Shown piece after piece: positions 41,656 to 50,591 of a DNA stretch of 64,000 nt. The stretch is from contig NZ_JAFGYF010000001.1 in the NCBI RefSeq assembly GCF_016921195.1, positions 434,001-498,000 of the forward strand, written 5' to 3'. The position numbers were made by a program, and so were the translations under genes. The DNA is from Cellulosimicrobium cellulans (GTDB lineage: Bacteria; Actinomycetota; Actinomycetes; Actinomycetales; Cellulomonadaceae). How positions within the stretch are numbered: the first letter of the stretch is position 1; every line of letters begins with the position of its first letter. The notes under the pieces were generated by a model. It was not told the DNA's origin, did not search any database, and worked only from the letters and a program-made list of their open reading frames with translations.

Positions 41656-43920
41656 ATGACCCCCGACACCCTCCACGACGCGGACACCCACCCGACCGGC
41701 GCCCCCGGGTTCCGCACGGTCCTCGTCGCGAACCGCGGCGAGATCGCGTGCCGCGTGATCGGCACGCTGCGCCGCCTCGGCGTGCGGTCCGTCGCCGTCT
41801 TCTCCGACGCCGACGCCGGCGCGCGCCACGTCCACGAGGCCGACGTCGCGGTGCGGCTCGGTCCCGCGCCCGCCGCGCAGAGCTACCTGGACGTCGACGC
41901 CGTCGTGGCGGCGGCCGTCGCGACCGGCGCCGAGGCGATCCACCCGGGCTACGGCTTCCTCTCGGAGAACCCTGCGCTCGCCCGCGCGTGCGAGCGCGCC
42001 GGGATCGCGTTCGGCGGGCCGGGCGTGGGCGCGCTCGAGGCGATGGCCGACAAGCTCGCCGCCAAGCGCATCGTCGGCGCGCGGGGCGTACCGGTCGTGC
42101 CGGGGGCGGGCGAGCCCGGCATGTCCGACGACGACCTCCTCGCCGCCGCGAGCGGCGTCGGGTTCCCGCTGCTCGTCAAGCCGTCCGCCGGGGGCGGCGG
42201 CAAGGGGATGGTCGTCGTGCGGGCGGCCGGCGACCTGCCCGGGGCGCTCGCGTCGGCGCGCCGCGTCGCCGCGTCGTCGTTCGGGGACGACACGCTCCTG
42301 CTCGAACGGCTCGTCGAGGCGCCGCGCCACGTCGAGGTGCAGGTGCTCGCCGACACGCACGGCACCGTGGTCCACCTCGGCGAGCGTGAGTGCTCGCTCC
42401 AGCGCCGCCACCAGAAGGTCGTCGAGGAGGCGCCGTCGCCGCTCCTCACCCCGGCGCAGCGCGCCCGCATGGGCGAGGCCGCGTGCGAGGTCGCGCGGTC
42501 CGTCGGGTACGTCGGCGCCGGGACGGTCGAGTTCCTCGTGCCCGCCGCGACCCCCGACGAGTTCTTCTTCATCGAGATGAACACGCGGCTCCAGGTCGAG
42601 CACCCCGTGACCGAGATGGTCACGGGCCTCGACCTCGTCGAGCTCCAGCTCCGCGTCGCGGCGGGTGAGCCGCTGGGGGTCGCGCAGGACGACGTCGTGC
42701 TCCGCGGCCACGCCGTCGAGGCGCGCCTCTACGCCGAGTCGCCCGAGCGCGGGTTCCTCCCGGCCACCGGGTCGGTCCTGGTGTACGACGACGGCGGCGT
42801 GCCCTCCGGGCCCGGCGCCTCGCCCCTGCGCCTCGACTCCGGGATCTGCGCCCGCGCCGTCGTGAGTGGGCACTACGACCCGATGCTCGCGAAGGCCGTC
42901 GCGTGGGGCGAGACGCGCGACGAGGCCGTGGAGCGCCTCGACGGCCTGCTCGCGCGGACGGTCGTGCTGGGCGTCGAGACGAACACGGCGTTCCTGCGGT
43001 CCCTGCTCGCGGACGACGACGTCCGTGCGGGCCGGCTCGACACCGGCCTGATCGACCGGCTCGTGGGGTCGGTGGTCGGGCCCGGCGAGGGGCCGGGCGG
43101 TCCGGACGCCGTCGACCTCGTCGCCGCAGCCCTGTTCCTCGCCGAGCATGCGGTTGTTGCCCGTCCTGGGGACGGGACGGGGCACAACCGCATGCTCGGC
43201 GGGGGGATCGGGGGGCGGGACGGCGATCCCTGGCGGGCGGGGGACGGGTGGCGGCTCAACGGGGACGCGGCGCCGCGGCGGGTTCTGCTCGTCGATGCCG
43301 CCGGGGGCCCGCACGAGGTGCGGGTGTCCGGGGTGGTGGGGGACGCCGTCGTGCACGTGCCGGCACCCGACGACGGCGCGTGGTCCGGATCGACGACGCA
43401 CGTGGTGCGGGCGTCGCTCGCCCGGGACCCCGGGGCCGACGGCGCGTGGTGGCTGACGGTGGACGGCGTCCGGGAGCGTGTGCGGCTCGCGATCGACGCG
43501 CCGCCCGCCGCCGACGGCGTGCCCGCGACGGTGTGGGTGTGGCGCGACGGGCGGACCGTCGCCCTGGCCGCGCCGGACCGCGAGCAGCGCGCCGCGCGGG
43601 CGCGGGCCGACCGCCGTCGGGCCCGGGGAGACGCACCCGACGCGACCGACCCCGAGGTGCGCGCCGCGATGCCCGGCACGGTGGTGACGGCCGTCGCGGA
43701 CGGCGAGGCCGTCACCGCCGGGGCCGTCCTCGTCACGGTCGAGGCCATGAAGATGGAGCACCCGCTGCTCGCCCCGCACGACGGCGTCGCCGACGTGCGC
43801 GTACGCCCCGGCGACCTCGTGCGCCGGGACCAGGTGGTCGCCGTCGTCCACCCCCACGACTCCGGCGCGGCACAACCCGCCGCCCCGGTCCCGCAACCCG
43901 ACACCCAGGGAGCATCATGA
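41656..43920 (+). CDS. accA1: Acyl-CoA carboxylase alpha (biotin carboxylase + BCCP)
   Basis: A 754-residue biotin-dependent subunit. Biotin carboxylase: [41 protein letters not shown]-grasp loop [14 protein letters not shown], and [20 protein letters not shown]. The C-terminal BCCP domain has the biotinyl lysine K699 in [15 protein letters not shown]. Residues about 496-515, between the carboxylase and the middle domain, come from a long DNA palindrome read in frame and look like an insertion. It starts four bases after accD1 and overlaps the dehydrogenase gene by ATGA. Partner: AccD1. Confidence 0.93.
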   Translation: MTPDTLHDADTHPTGAPGFRTVLVANRGEIACRVIGTLRRLGVRSVAVFSDADAGARHVHEADVAVRLGPAPAAQSYLDVDAVVAAAVATGAEAIHPGYGFLSENPALARACERAGIAFGGPGVGALEAMADKLAAKRIVGARGVPVVPGAGEPGMSDDDLLAAASGVGFPLLVKPSAGGGGKGMVVVRAAGDLPGALASARRVAASSFGDDTLLLERLVEAPRHVEVQVLADTHGTVVHLGERECSLQRRHQKVVEEAPSPLLTPAQRARMGEAACEVARSVGYVGAGTVEFLVPAATPDEFFFIEMNTRLQVEHPVTEMVTGLDLVELQLRVAAGEPLGVAQDDVVLRGHAVEARLYAESPERGFLPATGSVLVYDDGGVPSGPGASPLRLDSGICARAVVSGHYDPMLAKAVAWGETRDEAVERLDGLLARTVVLGVETNTAFLRSLLADDDVRAGRLDTGLIDRLVGSVVGPGEGPGGPDAVDLVAAALFLAEHAVVARPGDGTGHNRMLGGGIGGRDGDPWRAGDGWRLNGDAAPRRVLLVDAAGGPHEVRVSGVVGDAVVHVPAPDDGAWSGSTTHVVRASLARDPGADGAWWLTVDGVRERVRLAIDAPPAADGVPATVWVWRDGRTVALAAPDREQRAARARADRRRARGDAPDATDPEVRAAMPGTVVTAVADGEAVTAGAVLVTVEAMKMEHPLLAPHDGVADVRVRPGDLVRRDQVVAVVHPHDSGAAQPAAPVPQPDTQGAS
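43141..43200. repeat. In-frame 60-base palindrome inside accA1
   Basis: Outer arms GCCGAGCATGCGGTTGT (43141-43157) and its exact complement at 43184-43200 enclose an inner hairpin CCCGTCC (43160-43166) / GGACGGG (43170-43176). The element is a whole number of codons and is read as [20 protein letters not shown]. The arms differ in sequence from the E2/MaoC family. Confidence 0.85.
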
Positions 43921-45092
43921 TCGAGGCCGACGTCCTGCTCGACGACGAGCAGCGGAAGCTCAGCCAGGTGGTGCGCGACTTCGCGGACAGCGTCGTCGCG
44001 CCCGCCGCCTACCGCTACGACACGGAACGCCGCCTGCCGATGGAGATCATCGCGCAGATGGGGGAGCTGGGGCTGTTCGGGCTGCCCTTCCCACGCGACG
44101 TCGGCGGGCAGGGCCAGGACTACGTGTCGCTGTGCCTCGCCGTCGAGGCGCTCGCGCGCGTCGACCAGTCCATCGCGGTGACGCTCGAGGCGGGCGTGGG
44201 GCTGGGGATCGTGCCGATCTACCGGCACGGCTCGCGCGAGCAGCAGGAGCGCTGGCTGCCGGACCTGCTCGCCGGCAAGGCGCTGGCGGCCTTCGGGCTC
44301 ACGGAGGCCGGGGCCGGGTCGGACGCGGGCGGCACGCGCACGACCGCGCGGCTCGACGGCGACGAGTGGGTGATCGACGGGTCCAAGCAGTTCATCACCA
44401 ACTCGGGGACCCCCATCACGAGCCTCGTGACCATCACCGCCGTGACGGGCGAGACGGTCGGCCAGGACGGCGAGGTGCGCAAGGAGCTGTCGAGCATCAT
44501 CGTCCCGGCGGGGACGCCCGGGCTCGAGGTCGGGCCGTCGTACGACAAGGTCGGCTGGCACACCTCGGACACGCACCCCCTCACGCTGACCGACGTCCGC
44601 GTGCCCGCCGGGAACCTCCTCGGCGAGCGCGGCCGCGGCTACGCGAACTTCCTCCGCGCGCTCGACGAGGGCCGCATCGCGTTCGCCGCCCTCGCGACCG
44701 GCGCCGCGCAGGGCTGCCTCGAGGAGGCGCTGCGGTACGCGCGTGAGCGCGTCGTGTTCGGGCGGTCGATCGGGGAGAACCAGCACGTGGCGTTCACGCT
44801 CGCCCGCATGCAGGCGCGCGTCCACACCGCGCGCCTCGCGTGGCTCGACGCCGCGCAGAAGCTCGTGCGCGGCAAGCCGTTCAAGGCGGAGGCGTCGGTC
44901 GCGAAGCTCGTCGGCGGCGAGGCCGCGATGGCGAACGCGCGCGACGCGTCGCAGATCTTCGGCGGCTACGGGTTCCTCAACGAGAACTCCGTCGCACGGC
45001 ACTACCGCGACGCCAAGGTGCTCGAGGTCGGCGAGGGCACGACCGAGGTGCAGCTCATGGTCATCGCGAGGAGCCTGGGACTGGACGGCTAG
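43917..45092 (+). CDS. Acyl-CoA dehydrogenase, isovaleryl-CoA type
   Basis: A 391-residue FAD flavoenzyme. [20 protein letters not shown] and [14 protein letters not shown] are the FAD/substrate signatures; [35 protein letters not shown] and [20 protein letters not shown] with [10 protein letters not shown] complete the family pattern; the last motif holds the Glu at the usual catalytic-base position. Placed between methylcrotonyl-CoA carboxylase and MaoC, it should oxidise isovaleryl-CoA to 3-methylcrotonyl-CoA. The mycobacterial counterpart is FadE19. It overlaps accA1 by four bases. Confidence 0.9.
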   Translation: MIEADVLLDDEQRKLSQVVRDFADSVVAPAAYRYDTERRLPMEIIAQMGELGLFGLPFPRDVGGQGQDYVSLCLAVEALARVDQSIAVTLEAGVGLGIVPIYRHGSREQQERWLPDLLAGKALAAFGLTEAGAGSDAGGTRTTARLDGDEWVIDGSKQFITNSGTPITSLVTITAVTGETVGQDGEVRKELSSIIVPAGTPGLEVGPSYDKVGWHTSDTHPLTLTDVRVPAGNLLGERGRGYANFLRALDEGRIAFAALATGAAQGCLEEALRYARERVVFGRSIGENQHVAFTLARMQARVHTARLAWLDAAQKLVRGKPFKAEASVAKLVGGEAAMANARDASQIFGGYGFLNENSVARHYRDAKVLEVGEGTTEVQLMVIARSLGLDG

Positions 45093-45102
45093 GAGGAGCA
45101 GC

Positions 45103-45726
45103 ATGCGCGAGGTGGTCCAGCGAGGCCTGTACTACGACGAGCTCGAGACCGGCGTGGTGTACCGCCACCGCCCCGGCCGCACGCTCACGGAGGCGGACGA
45201 CGTCGTCTTCTCCACGCTCACGATGAACCACCAGGCGCTGCACCTCGACGCCGCGTGGGCCGCGACGCAGCCGTTCGGGCAGCGGCTCGTCAACTCGATG
45301 ATGACGCTGTCGACGCTCGTCGGGCTGTCCGTGGGGCAGGTCACGCAGGGCACGATCGTCGCGAACCTCGGGTTCCGCGAGGTCGAGTTCCCCAAGCCGC
45401 TGTTCCACGGCGACACGCTCTACGCCGAGACGGAGGTCGTCGAGAAGCGGCTGTCGGCGTCGCGGCCGGGGCAGGGCGTCGTGACGCTCGAGCACCGCGG
45501 CCTCAACCAGGACGGCGTCCTCGTCGCGCGCGCCGTCCGCACCGCGCTCTTCTGGACGCGCGCAGCCCACGAGGCGGCGCCCCCGCGCGTCGGCGCCCAT
45601 GCGCCCGACGCGCCCGCCGAACCCGGGTCTGTGGTCACCGAGGCCGCCGAGCCCGGCGACATCCCCGGGTTCGGCGCAGGGCGTGACGACAGGCCGGGGC
45701 TCGGCGACGAGGAGAGCGCGTGGTGA
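45103..45726 (+). CDS. MaoC-like (R)-specific enoyl-CoA hydratase
   Basis: A 207-residue hot-dog-fold hydratase. [40 protein letters not shown] (the hydratase-2-type Asp/His region), [20 protein letters not shown] and [14 protein letters not shown] follow the MaoC layout. AGGAGGAG precedes the ATG. In mycobacteria the matching protein is proposed to hydrate methylglutaconyl-CoA ahead of the CitE-like lyase. The last 40 residues are a non-homologous tail that includes a palindromic element read as [20 protein letters not shown], close to that in the E2 linker. Confidence 0.88.
   Translation: MREVVQRGLYYDELETGVVYRHRPGRTLTEADDVVFSTLTMNHQALHLDAAWAATQPFGQRLVNSMMTLSTLVGLSVGQVTQGTIVANLGFREVEFPKPLFHGDTLYAETEVVEKRLSASRPGQGVVTLEHRGLNQDGVLVARAVRTALFWTRAAHEAAPPRVGAHAPDAPAEPGSVVTEAAEPGDIPGFGAGRDDRPGLGDEESAW
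45616..45689. repeat. In-frame palindromic element, copy C (MaoC tail)
   Basis: Arms CGAACCCGGG (45618-45627) and CCCGGGTTCG (45664-45673), with the internal segment CCGAGCCCGGCGACATCCC nearly identical to copy B. It is read in the same frame as copy B although the host proteins are unrelated. It lies about 16 codons before the stop. Confidence 0.8.
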
Positions 45727-46577
45727 GCCACGACGGCGGGTTCCGGCTCGGGCCGGCGCTGCTGTTCTGCCCCGGCGACCGGCCGGACCGGTTCGCCAAG
45801 GCCGCCGACCGCGCGGACGCCGTCATCCTCGACCTCGAGGACGCGGTCGCCGCAGCCTCGAAGGACGCTGCCCGGCGCGCCGTCGTCGAGGCGTCCGCGA
45901 CGCTCGACCCGGCGCGGACGGTCGTGCGGGTCAACGCCGTCGGGACGCCCGAGCACGCGCTCGACGTGGCGGCGCTCGCGGACACCCGCCTGCGGACGGT
46001 CATGGTCGCCAAGGCGGGCCCGGAGCTGCTCGGCTCGCTCCCCGCGCTCGCGACGACCCTGCCGGGCGTGCGCGTCCTCGCGCTCTGCGAGACGGCGGCC
46101 GGCGTGCTCGCGGCGCCGGAGCTCGCGCGGCGGCCCGAGGTCGTCGCGCTGATGTGGGGCGCGGAGGACCTCGTCGCGTCGCTCGGCGGCACGTCGAGCC
46201 GGCGCCCGGACGGGCCGTACCGGGACGTCGCGCGCCACGCGCGGTCCGCGGTGCTGCTCGCCGCCGGGGCGGCGGCCAAGGCGGCGGTGGACGCGGTGCA
46301 CGTGGACGTCGGCGACCTCGACGGGCTGCGGGCCGAGGCCGAGGACGCCGCCGCGTCCGGGTTCGCCGCGACCGCGTGCATCCACCCGAGCCACGTCCCC
46401 GTGATCCGCGCGGCCTACGCGCCAACGCCGGAACAGGTGACCGCCGCGCGCGCCCTGCTCGACGCGGCGGCCGCGAACCCGGGTGGACCGGACGCCGTCT
46501 TCACGCACGACGGCCGGATGGTCGACGGCCCCGTCCTGCGGCACGCGGAGGCGGTGCTGCGCCGGGCGGGGACCTGA
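45723..46577 (+). CDS. citE: CitE-like CoA-ester lyase (HpcH/HpaI family)
   Basis: A 284-residue TIM-barrel lyase. [40 protein letters not shown] (metal-binding Glu), [50 protein letters not shown] and [15 protein letters not shown] are family motifs. There is no CitD/CitF, so it is not citrate lyase. The mycobacterial homologue in the same operon (Rv2498c) cleaves (R)-3-hydroxy-3-methylglutaryl-CoA and citramalyl-CoA in leucine and itaconate breakdown; that role fits here. GTG 45723 overlaps the MaoC stop; GTG 45720 is also possible. Confidence 0.88.
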   Translation: MSHDGGFRLGPALLFCPGDRPDRFAKAADRADAVILDLEDAVAAASKDAARRAVVEASATLDPARTVVRVNAVGTPEHALDVAALADTRLRTVMVAKAGPELLGSLPALATTLPGVRVLALCETAAGVLAAPELARRPEVVALMWGAEDLVASLGGTSSRRPDGPYRDVARHARSAVLLAAGAAAKAAVDAVHVDVGDLDGLRAEAEDAAASGFAATACIHPSHVPVIRAAYAPTPEQVTAARALLDAAAANPGGPDAVFTHDGRMVDGPVLRHAEAVLRRAGT

Positions 46578-46581
46578 CCCG

Positions 46582-46611
46582 CCGGGCATGGGGACCGGTC
46601 CCCATGCCCGG
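46582..46611 (+). terminator. Terminator of the leucine operon
   Basis: A 30-base perfect palindrome, CCGGGCATGGGGACC and its complement with no spacer, five bases after the citE stop. It should form a 12-13 base-pair stem with a tight loop. Confidence 0.8.
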
Positions 46612-46650
46612 GCGGTGCGGTGCGTCGGACGCGCCGCATACCCTCTCCCC

Positions 46651-48864
46651 GTGACCGACGCGAACGCTCAGGACCCGCAGCACCAGCACTGGACCGAGGG
46701 CTTCCCGCACCTCGCCGACCGGGCCGCGACCCTGCTCGGCGTCGACGTCGCGACGGTCGCGCGCCACAACAAGGTCGTCCCGGGCGGGTTCCACGTGTGG
46801 AGCCCGGGCCGCGGCGGCGCGCAGGCGATCGTCGGGTTCGACGGGTCGGCGCTCGTGCGCGAGTCGTGCTTCACGCAGGCACAGCTGGTCCAGGCGTTCA
46901 ACGCCGGCCACCGCAACGACGCGAACGCCGCGACCCTCCCGGTGAACCACGCCGCGTCCGCGGTGGCCTCGATGGTCGGGATCCTGCGCGGCGGCCAGGC
47001 GCAGCCCGCGACGCCCACCGGCCCGAGCGAGGCCGAGCTCGCGGAGCTCGTCGGCAGCGGCTTCGAGCAGACGACGCCGGACGAGATCGCCGAGCGTCTG
47101 CGCGCCCGCGGCAAGGGCGCGTTCGTCGTCGTCGGCGTCGACCGCGCGCACGGCCCGGGCCACTGGTACGTCGCGTACTTCGACGGGGAGGACGTGCTCG
47201 CGCTCGACCCGATCGCCAACGGGCGCACCGCGTGGCCGCCGCCCGCCGCGGACGCGGTGCGCTGGTGGGCGGACGGCACGCCGACGACGGCGCCCGCGCG
47301 GGTCGTGGTCGACGTCCGGTCGGTCACGGGTCGGCGCGTGTGGACGGAGACGACGCCGCTCCTCGCCCCGACCGCGCAGTCGTTCCTCGACTGGGTGGCG
47401 ACCCTCCCCGCGGAGAAGGTCGTGAAGGGCTACCGGGTCTGGCACGGGTTCTGGTGGGTCGTGCTCTCGGAGTCGGGCGACGACCTGCGTGTCGCGGTCA
47501 CGGACCTCACGAAGGACGGCATCTCGACGCTCACGTGGGACGTGGACCCGATGCTCGACACCTACCGGCAGCAGCGCGAGATGGTCGCGTTCTGCAAGGT
47601 GGGCGCGAGGAGCACGCGCTTCACGGAGACCGTGCTCGTCGACAACGACGTGTACGACGCGCCGGAGGCGTACGTCGAGCGGACCGGGCCGGTCGGTGAC
47701 GGCGCGTCGGGGTGGGTCGTCACGTCGGTCGCCGCACAGCCCCGCGGAGGGCTCGTGCCCGTGCCGGCGCACGAGCTGTACCGCCGGGCACCCCACCTCG
47801 TGCGGTACCTGTCGCTCCCCGAGGGATTCCGCGCGGTGTGGGCGAAGAACCGGACGAACCAGATCTGGAACCCGGACGGCGAGCTGATCTGGGACGCCGA
47901 CGCGCGCGCCGCGGCCCAGGCCGCGCAGCCTGTGGAGCAGGGCTCGACGGCAGCTCCGTCGGTCCCGGCGGACGGCGCTGCGGTGGACGACGCCCCGGTG
48001 GACGACGCGCCGGCGAGCGCGCCCGCGGCGTCCGGCACCGCCCGCCCGCGCGGCAGCGTCGCCTACGAGGCCGCGCGCGACGCGCTGGAGGACCGCGCGG
48101 TGAGCCGCGAGCGGGTCCTGGCCGCCGCCCACGGTCTGCGCGACGCGTTCGTCCGCAACGAGCACGTGATCGGCCTGCTGCCGGGCGACGCGGAGCAGGT
48201 CCTCGTCGACACGTACCGCCGGGCGGACGCGGGTGGCGCCGATGCCGTGTCGCGTGAGGCCGGCACGGCCTGGGTCCGCGAGGCGTACTTCCGCGGACTG
48301 CCGATCGCCGCGGAGGCGGCCGACCGGGTCGACCGCCTCGCGGAGGACGACCCCGACGGCGGGGCCCACGTGCTGCGGGGGTGGATGCGCTACAACGGCT
48401 ACGGGTTCCCGCAGGACCCGGCCGCCGCGGTCGCCGACCACGAGGAGGCGGCGCGGCGGGGGAACGCCGACGCGCTCTTCGAGCTGTCCGTCCTCACCGC
48501 GACGGGGCAGGGCACGCCGGCGGACGAGGCGCGCTCGCGCGCGCTGCTCGAGCAGGCGGCCGACGCCGGCCACCCGCGCGCGCTCTACAACCTCGCCGCG
48601 GAGCACGCGACGGGCCGAGGACGCCCGAGGGACTCCGCGCGGGCTCTGGAGCTCTATCTCGCGGCGGGGGACAAGGGCAACGGGCGCGCGGCGTTCACGG
48701 CCGGCGTCATGATGCTCACGGGGGACGGTACCCTGCCCGACCCTGCCCGCGCGGGCAGCGCGTTCGTGCTCGCCGAGGAGCTCGGCTTCGACGTGCGCGA
48801 CGCCGCCGCCCAGTTCCCCCCGCGGCTCGCCGAGCAGGTCCTCGGGGCGCTCGCGGCGGGCTGA
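46651..48864 (+). CDS. Sel1-repeat protein with possible papain-like N-terminal domain
   Basis: A 737-residue soluble protein. Residues about 60-200 hold a candidate papain-like fold: C73 in RESCFTQAQLVQAFN, H171 in GPGHWYVAYFDGE and D186 in VLALDPIANGR, the order and spacing of Tox-PL-type glutamine-deamidase/protease domains. Residues 240-420 are strand-rich (YRVWHGFWWVVLSESGDDLR, TKDGISTLTWDVDP) and unrecognised; 421-475 are a Pro/Ala linker. From about 575 there are Sel1-like repeats (AHVLRGWMRYNGYGFPQDPA; ALYNLAAEHATGRGRPRDSA). TACCCT six bases before GTG 46651 suggests a leaderless transcript. Catalysis is unproven; the fold call is by eye. Confidence 0.75.
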   Translation: MTDANAQDPQHQHWTEGFPHLADRAATLLGVDVATVARHNKVVPGGFHVWSPGRGGAQAIVGFDGSALVRESCFTQAQLVQAFNAGHRNDANAATLPVNHAASAVASMVGILRGGQAQPATPTGPSEAELAELVGSGFEQTTPDEIAERLRARGKGAFVVVGVDRAHGPGHWYVAYFDGEDVLALDPIANGRTAWPPPAADAVRWWADGTPTTAPARVVVDVRSVTGRRVWTETTPLLAPTAQSFLDWVATLPAEKVVKGYRVWHGFWWVVLSESGDDLRVAVTDLTKDGISTLTWDVDPMLDTYRQQREMVAFCKVGARSTRFTETVLVDNDVYDAPEAYVERTGPVGDGASGWVVTSVAAQPRGGLVPVPAHELYRRAPHLVRYLSLPEGFRAVWAKNRTNQIWNPDGELIWDADARAAAQAAQPVEQGSTAAPSVPADGAAVDDAPVDDAPASAPAASGTARPRGSVAYEAARDALEDRAVSRERVLAAAHGLRDAFVRNEHVIGLLPGDAEQVLVDTYRRADAGGADAVSREAGTAWVREAYFRGLPIAAEAADRVDRLAEDDPDGGAHVLRGWMRYNGYGFPQDPAAAVADHEEAARRGNADALFELSVLTATGQGTPADEARSRALLEQAADAGHPRALYNLAAEHATGRGRPRDSARALELYLAAGDKGNGRAAFTAGVMMLTGDGTLPDPARAGSAFVLAEELGFDVRDAAAQFPPRLAEQVLGALAAG

Positions 48865-48925
48865 CCGGACAAAAGACCCGCCGGGTCGTTCCACTTGCGG
48901 GCCCGCGCATCGTATGGTCACTCGC

Positions 48926-49513
48926 GTGAACGTCTACGTCGTCCTGTCCCGCAGTCGTACGGTCCTCTCCCGGACCATCGCGCTGGCGACGCGCGACGAG
49001 TTCACGCACTCCTCCCTGGCGCTCGACCCGGGGCTCGACCTCATGTTCAGCTTCGGGCGCCGCCGGGCCGGGAACCCGTTCGTCGGGTGCTTCCGGCGCG
49101 AGCGGTTCGACGACGGCCTGTACCGCGGCATGGACGTCGTACCCGGGGTCGTGCTCGAGGTCCCCGTGACGCCCGAGCAGCACGAGGCGATCCGCGTGCG
49201 GATCACCGAGTTCCTGCTGGACTCGCACGCGTTCTCCTACAACGTGCGGGGGCTCGTCGGGGCGCGGTTCGGCCGCGGTCACGAGGCGGAGGACCGGTTC
49301 TTCTGCTCGGAGTTCGTCTACCACGTGCTGCACGGGGCCGGGGTGTGCGACCTCGGTGTCGAGCGCTGGCAGGTGCGCCCGCAGACGCTGCTCGACCTGC
49401 CGGGCCGCGTCGTCTTCCGGGGCGACCTCAAGGACTACGTCGCGGCGCACGGGACGCTCGCGACGATGCCGTCCCTGACGTTCAGCCACGCACGCGAGCG
49501 CGTGCTCGGCTGA
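48926..49513 (+). CDS. Permuted papain-like (YiiX/NlpC-P60-type) hydrolase
   Basis: A 195-residue protein of the permuted papain-like amidase class. H28 in EFTHSSLALDPG comes before C127 in RFFCSEFVYHVLHGAGVCDL, the inverted order typical of YiiX/YaeF proteins, which act on lipid or peptidoglycan amide bonds. No signal peptide is present, so it probably works in the cytoplasm. TATGGT at 48913-48918 lies seven bases before GTG 48926 and would make a leaderless mRNA; ATG 48914 is an alternative start four codons upstream. It follows the Sel1/papain-like gene. Confidence 0.75.
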   Translation: MNVYVVLSRSRTVLSRTIALATRDEFTHSSLALDPGLDLMFSFGRRRAGNPFVGCFRRERFDDGLYRGMDVVPGVVLEVPVTPEQHEAIRVRITEFLLDSHAFSYNVRGLVGARFGRGHEAEDRFFCSEFVYHVLHGAGVCDLGVERWQVRPQTLLDLPGRVVFRGDLKDYVAAHGTLATMPSLTFSHARERVLG

Positions 49514-49524
49514 GCACCGGTACC

Positions 49525-50010
49525 TCAGGGGCGGTCGGGCCGTGCCGCGAGGTGCGCGTTGACGCGCTCGAGAAGGTCGAAGAGCTGCGCGCGCTCGTCG
49601 GGGGACAGCGGCGCCATGACTCGCGCGTTGACGTCCGCGAGGATCGCGTCCAGCTCGTCGAGGCGAGCCTCGCCGGCGGGCGTGATCGAGACGACGTTGC
49701 GGCGCTTGTCCGCGGGGTCGGGTGAGCGGCGGACCCAGCCTCCGACGGTGAGCGCGTTGAGGACCGCGACGAGGTCGCTGCGGTAGACGCGCGTGCGGTC
49801 CGACAGGGTCGACTGGCTGGCGGGCCCGAGCTCCGCGAGCGCGGCCAGCACGACGAAGTGGTCCTTGTGGGCGCCGACGGCTCCGAGGGCGTCGCTCGCG
49901 ATCCGGCGGGTCTGAGCAGCGATCATCCCGACGAGGCGCGAGAGCTGTCCCCTGAGCCGCTCCGGAGTGTCGTCGCCGCGATCGAAACGCAGGTCCTCGT
50001 CGGTGTTCAC
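49525..50010 (-). CDS. MarR family regulator
   Basis: A 161-residue winged-helix repressor: LRGQLSRLVGMIAAQTRRIA, ALAELGPASQSTLSDRTRVY for the recognition helix, and the wing SPDPADKRRNVVSITPAGEA. GTG 50010 is preceded by the divergent region to the SnoaL-like gene, which holds a perfect palindrome inside that gene's promoter. It probably represses the neighbour and itself. The ligand is unknown. Confidence 0.92.
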   Translation of the reverse strand: MNTDEDLRFDRGDDTPERLRGQLSRLVGMIAAQTRRIASDALGAVGAHKDHFVVLAALAELGPASQSTLSDRTRVYRSDLVAVLNALTVGGWVRRSPDPADKRRNVVSITPAGEARLDELDAILADVNARVMAPLSPDERAQLFDLLERVNAHLAARPDRP

Positions 50011-50027
50011 GGTGTCGATCCTACCCC

Positions 50028-50087
50028 TTGCGTTAGTCGCTCTAACGATCTAGATTCATGAGTGGAGCGAACGTTAGTCGCTCTCAT
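50028..50087. promoter_or_regulatory. MarR operator and promoter of the SnoaL-like gene
   Basis: Promoter TTGCGT (50028-50033), a 17-base spacer and TAGATT (50051-50056). The perfect palindrome CGTTAG-TCGCT-CTAACG (50031-50047) fills the spacer. A second copy of the left half and centre, CGTTAGTCGCTCT, lies at 50072-50084 in the leader, 41 bases on. Both are good MarR-type sites. Confidence 0.75.
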
Positions 50088-50104
50088 CAAATCGAGGAGG
50101 ACCC

Positions 50105-50539
50105 ATGACCACGACCGAGACGCTCGTCCGCGAGCTCGCCGACCGCGCGGAGCTCGCCGACCTCGTCGCCCGCCACAGCCTGTGGATCGACGAGGCGCGC
50201 TACGACGAGACCGACCGTCTCTTCACCGAGGACGTTGCCGTGACGTCGTTGCGCGGAGAGGCGCACGGGGTGGCCGACCTGGTCGCCCTCGTGCGCGCCG
50301 GGCACGACCGCTACGCGCGCACCCTGCACCACAAGGCGAACCTCGTCGTCGAGCTCGACGGCGACACCGCGACCGTGCGCGCCCACGACGTCGCCGTCTT
50401 CGTCCTCGACGACGACACCGAGTCGATCGCCGCCGCGGTCCACCGCTACGGCGCACGCCGCACCGACGTGGGCTGGCGGATCGACCGCCTCGAGATCACG
50501 CCCGTCGCGCTGACCGGGGCGCTCGAGCGCGCGCTGTAG
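50105..50539 (+). CDS. SnoaL-like / NTF2-fold protein
   Basis: A 144-residue protein with the cone-shaped NTF2 fold: helix LADRAELADLVARHSLWIDE, YDETDRLFTEDVAVTSLRGE, HHKANLVVELDGDTATVRAH and a final strand set RTDVGWRIDRLEITPVALTG. Family members include hydroxylases, dehydratases and cyclases, but many have no known activity. GAGGAGGA precedes the ATG. Control by the divergent MarR gene points to a response to a small aromatic or phenolic compound (inference). Confidence 0.85.
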   Translation: MTTTETLVRELADRAELADLVARHSLWIDEARYDETDRLFTEDVAVTSLRGEAHGVADLVALVRAGHDRYARTLHHKANLVVELDGDTATVRAHDVAVFVLDDDTESIAAAVHRYGARRTDVGWRIDRLEITPVALTGALERAL

Positions 50540-50591
50540 ACGGCCGGGCGACGGGCCAGGGCGCGAGCCGTGGGTCGAGGACGTCGGGCGG

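Noticed and set aside
46582-46611. 30-base perfect palindrome considered as a third in-frame element family
   Set aside because: It lies outside coding sequence, five bases after the citE stop, and is best explained as a terminator.
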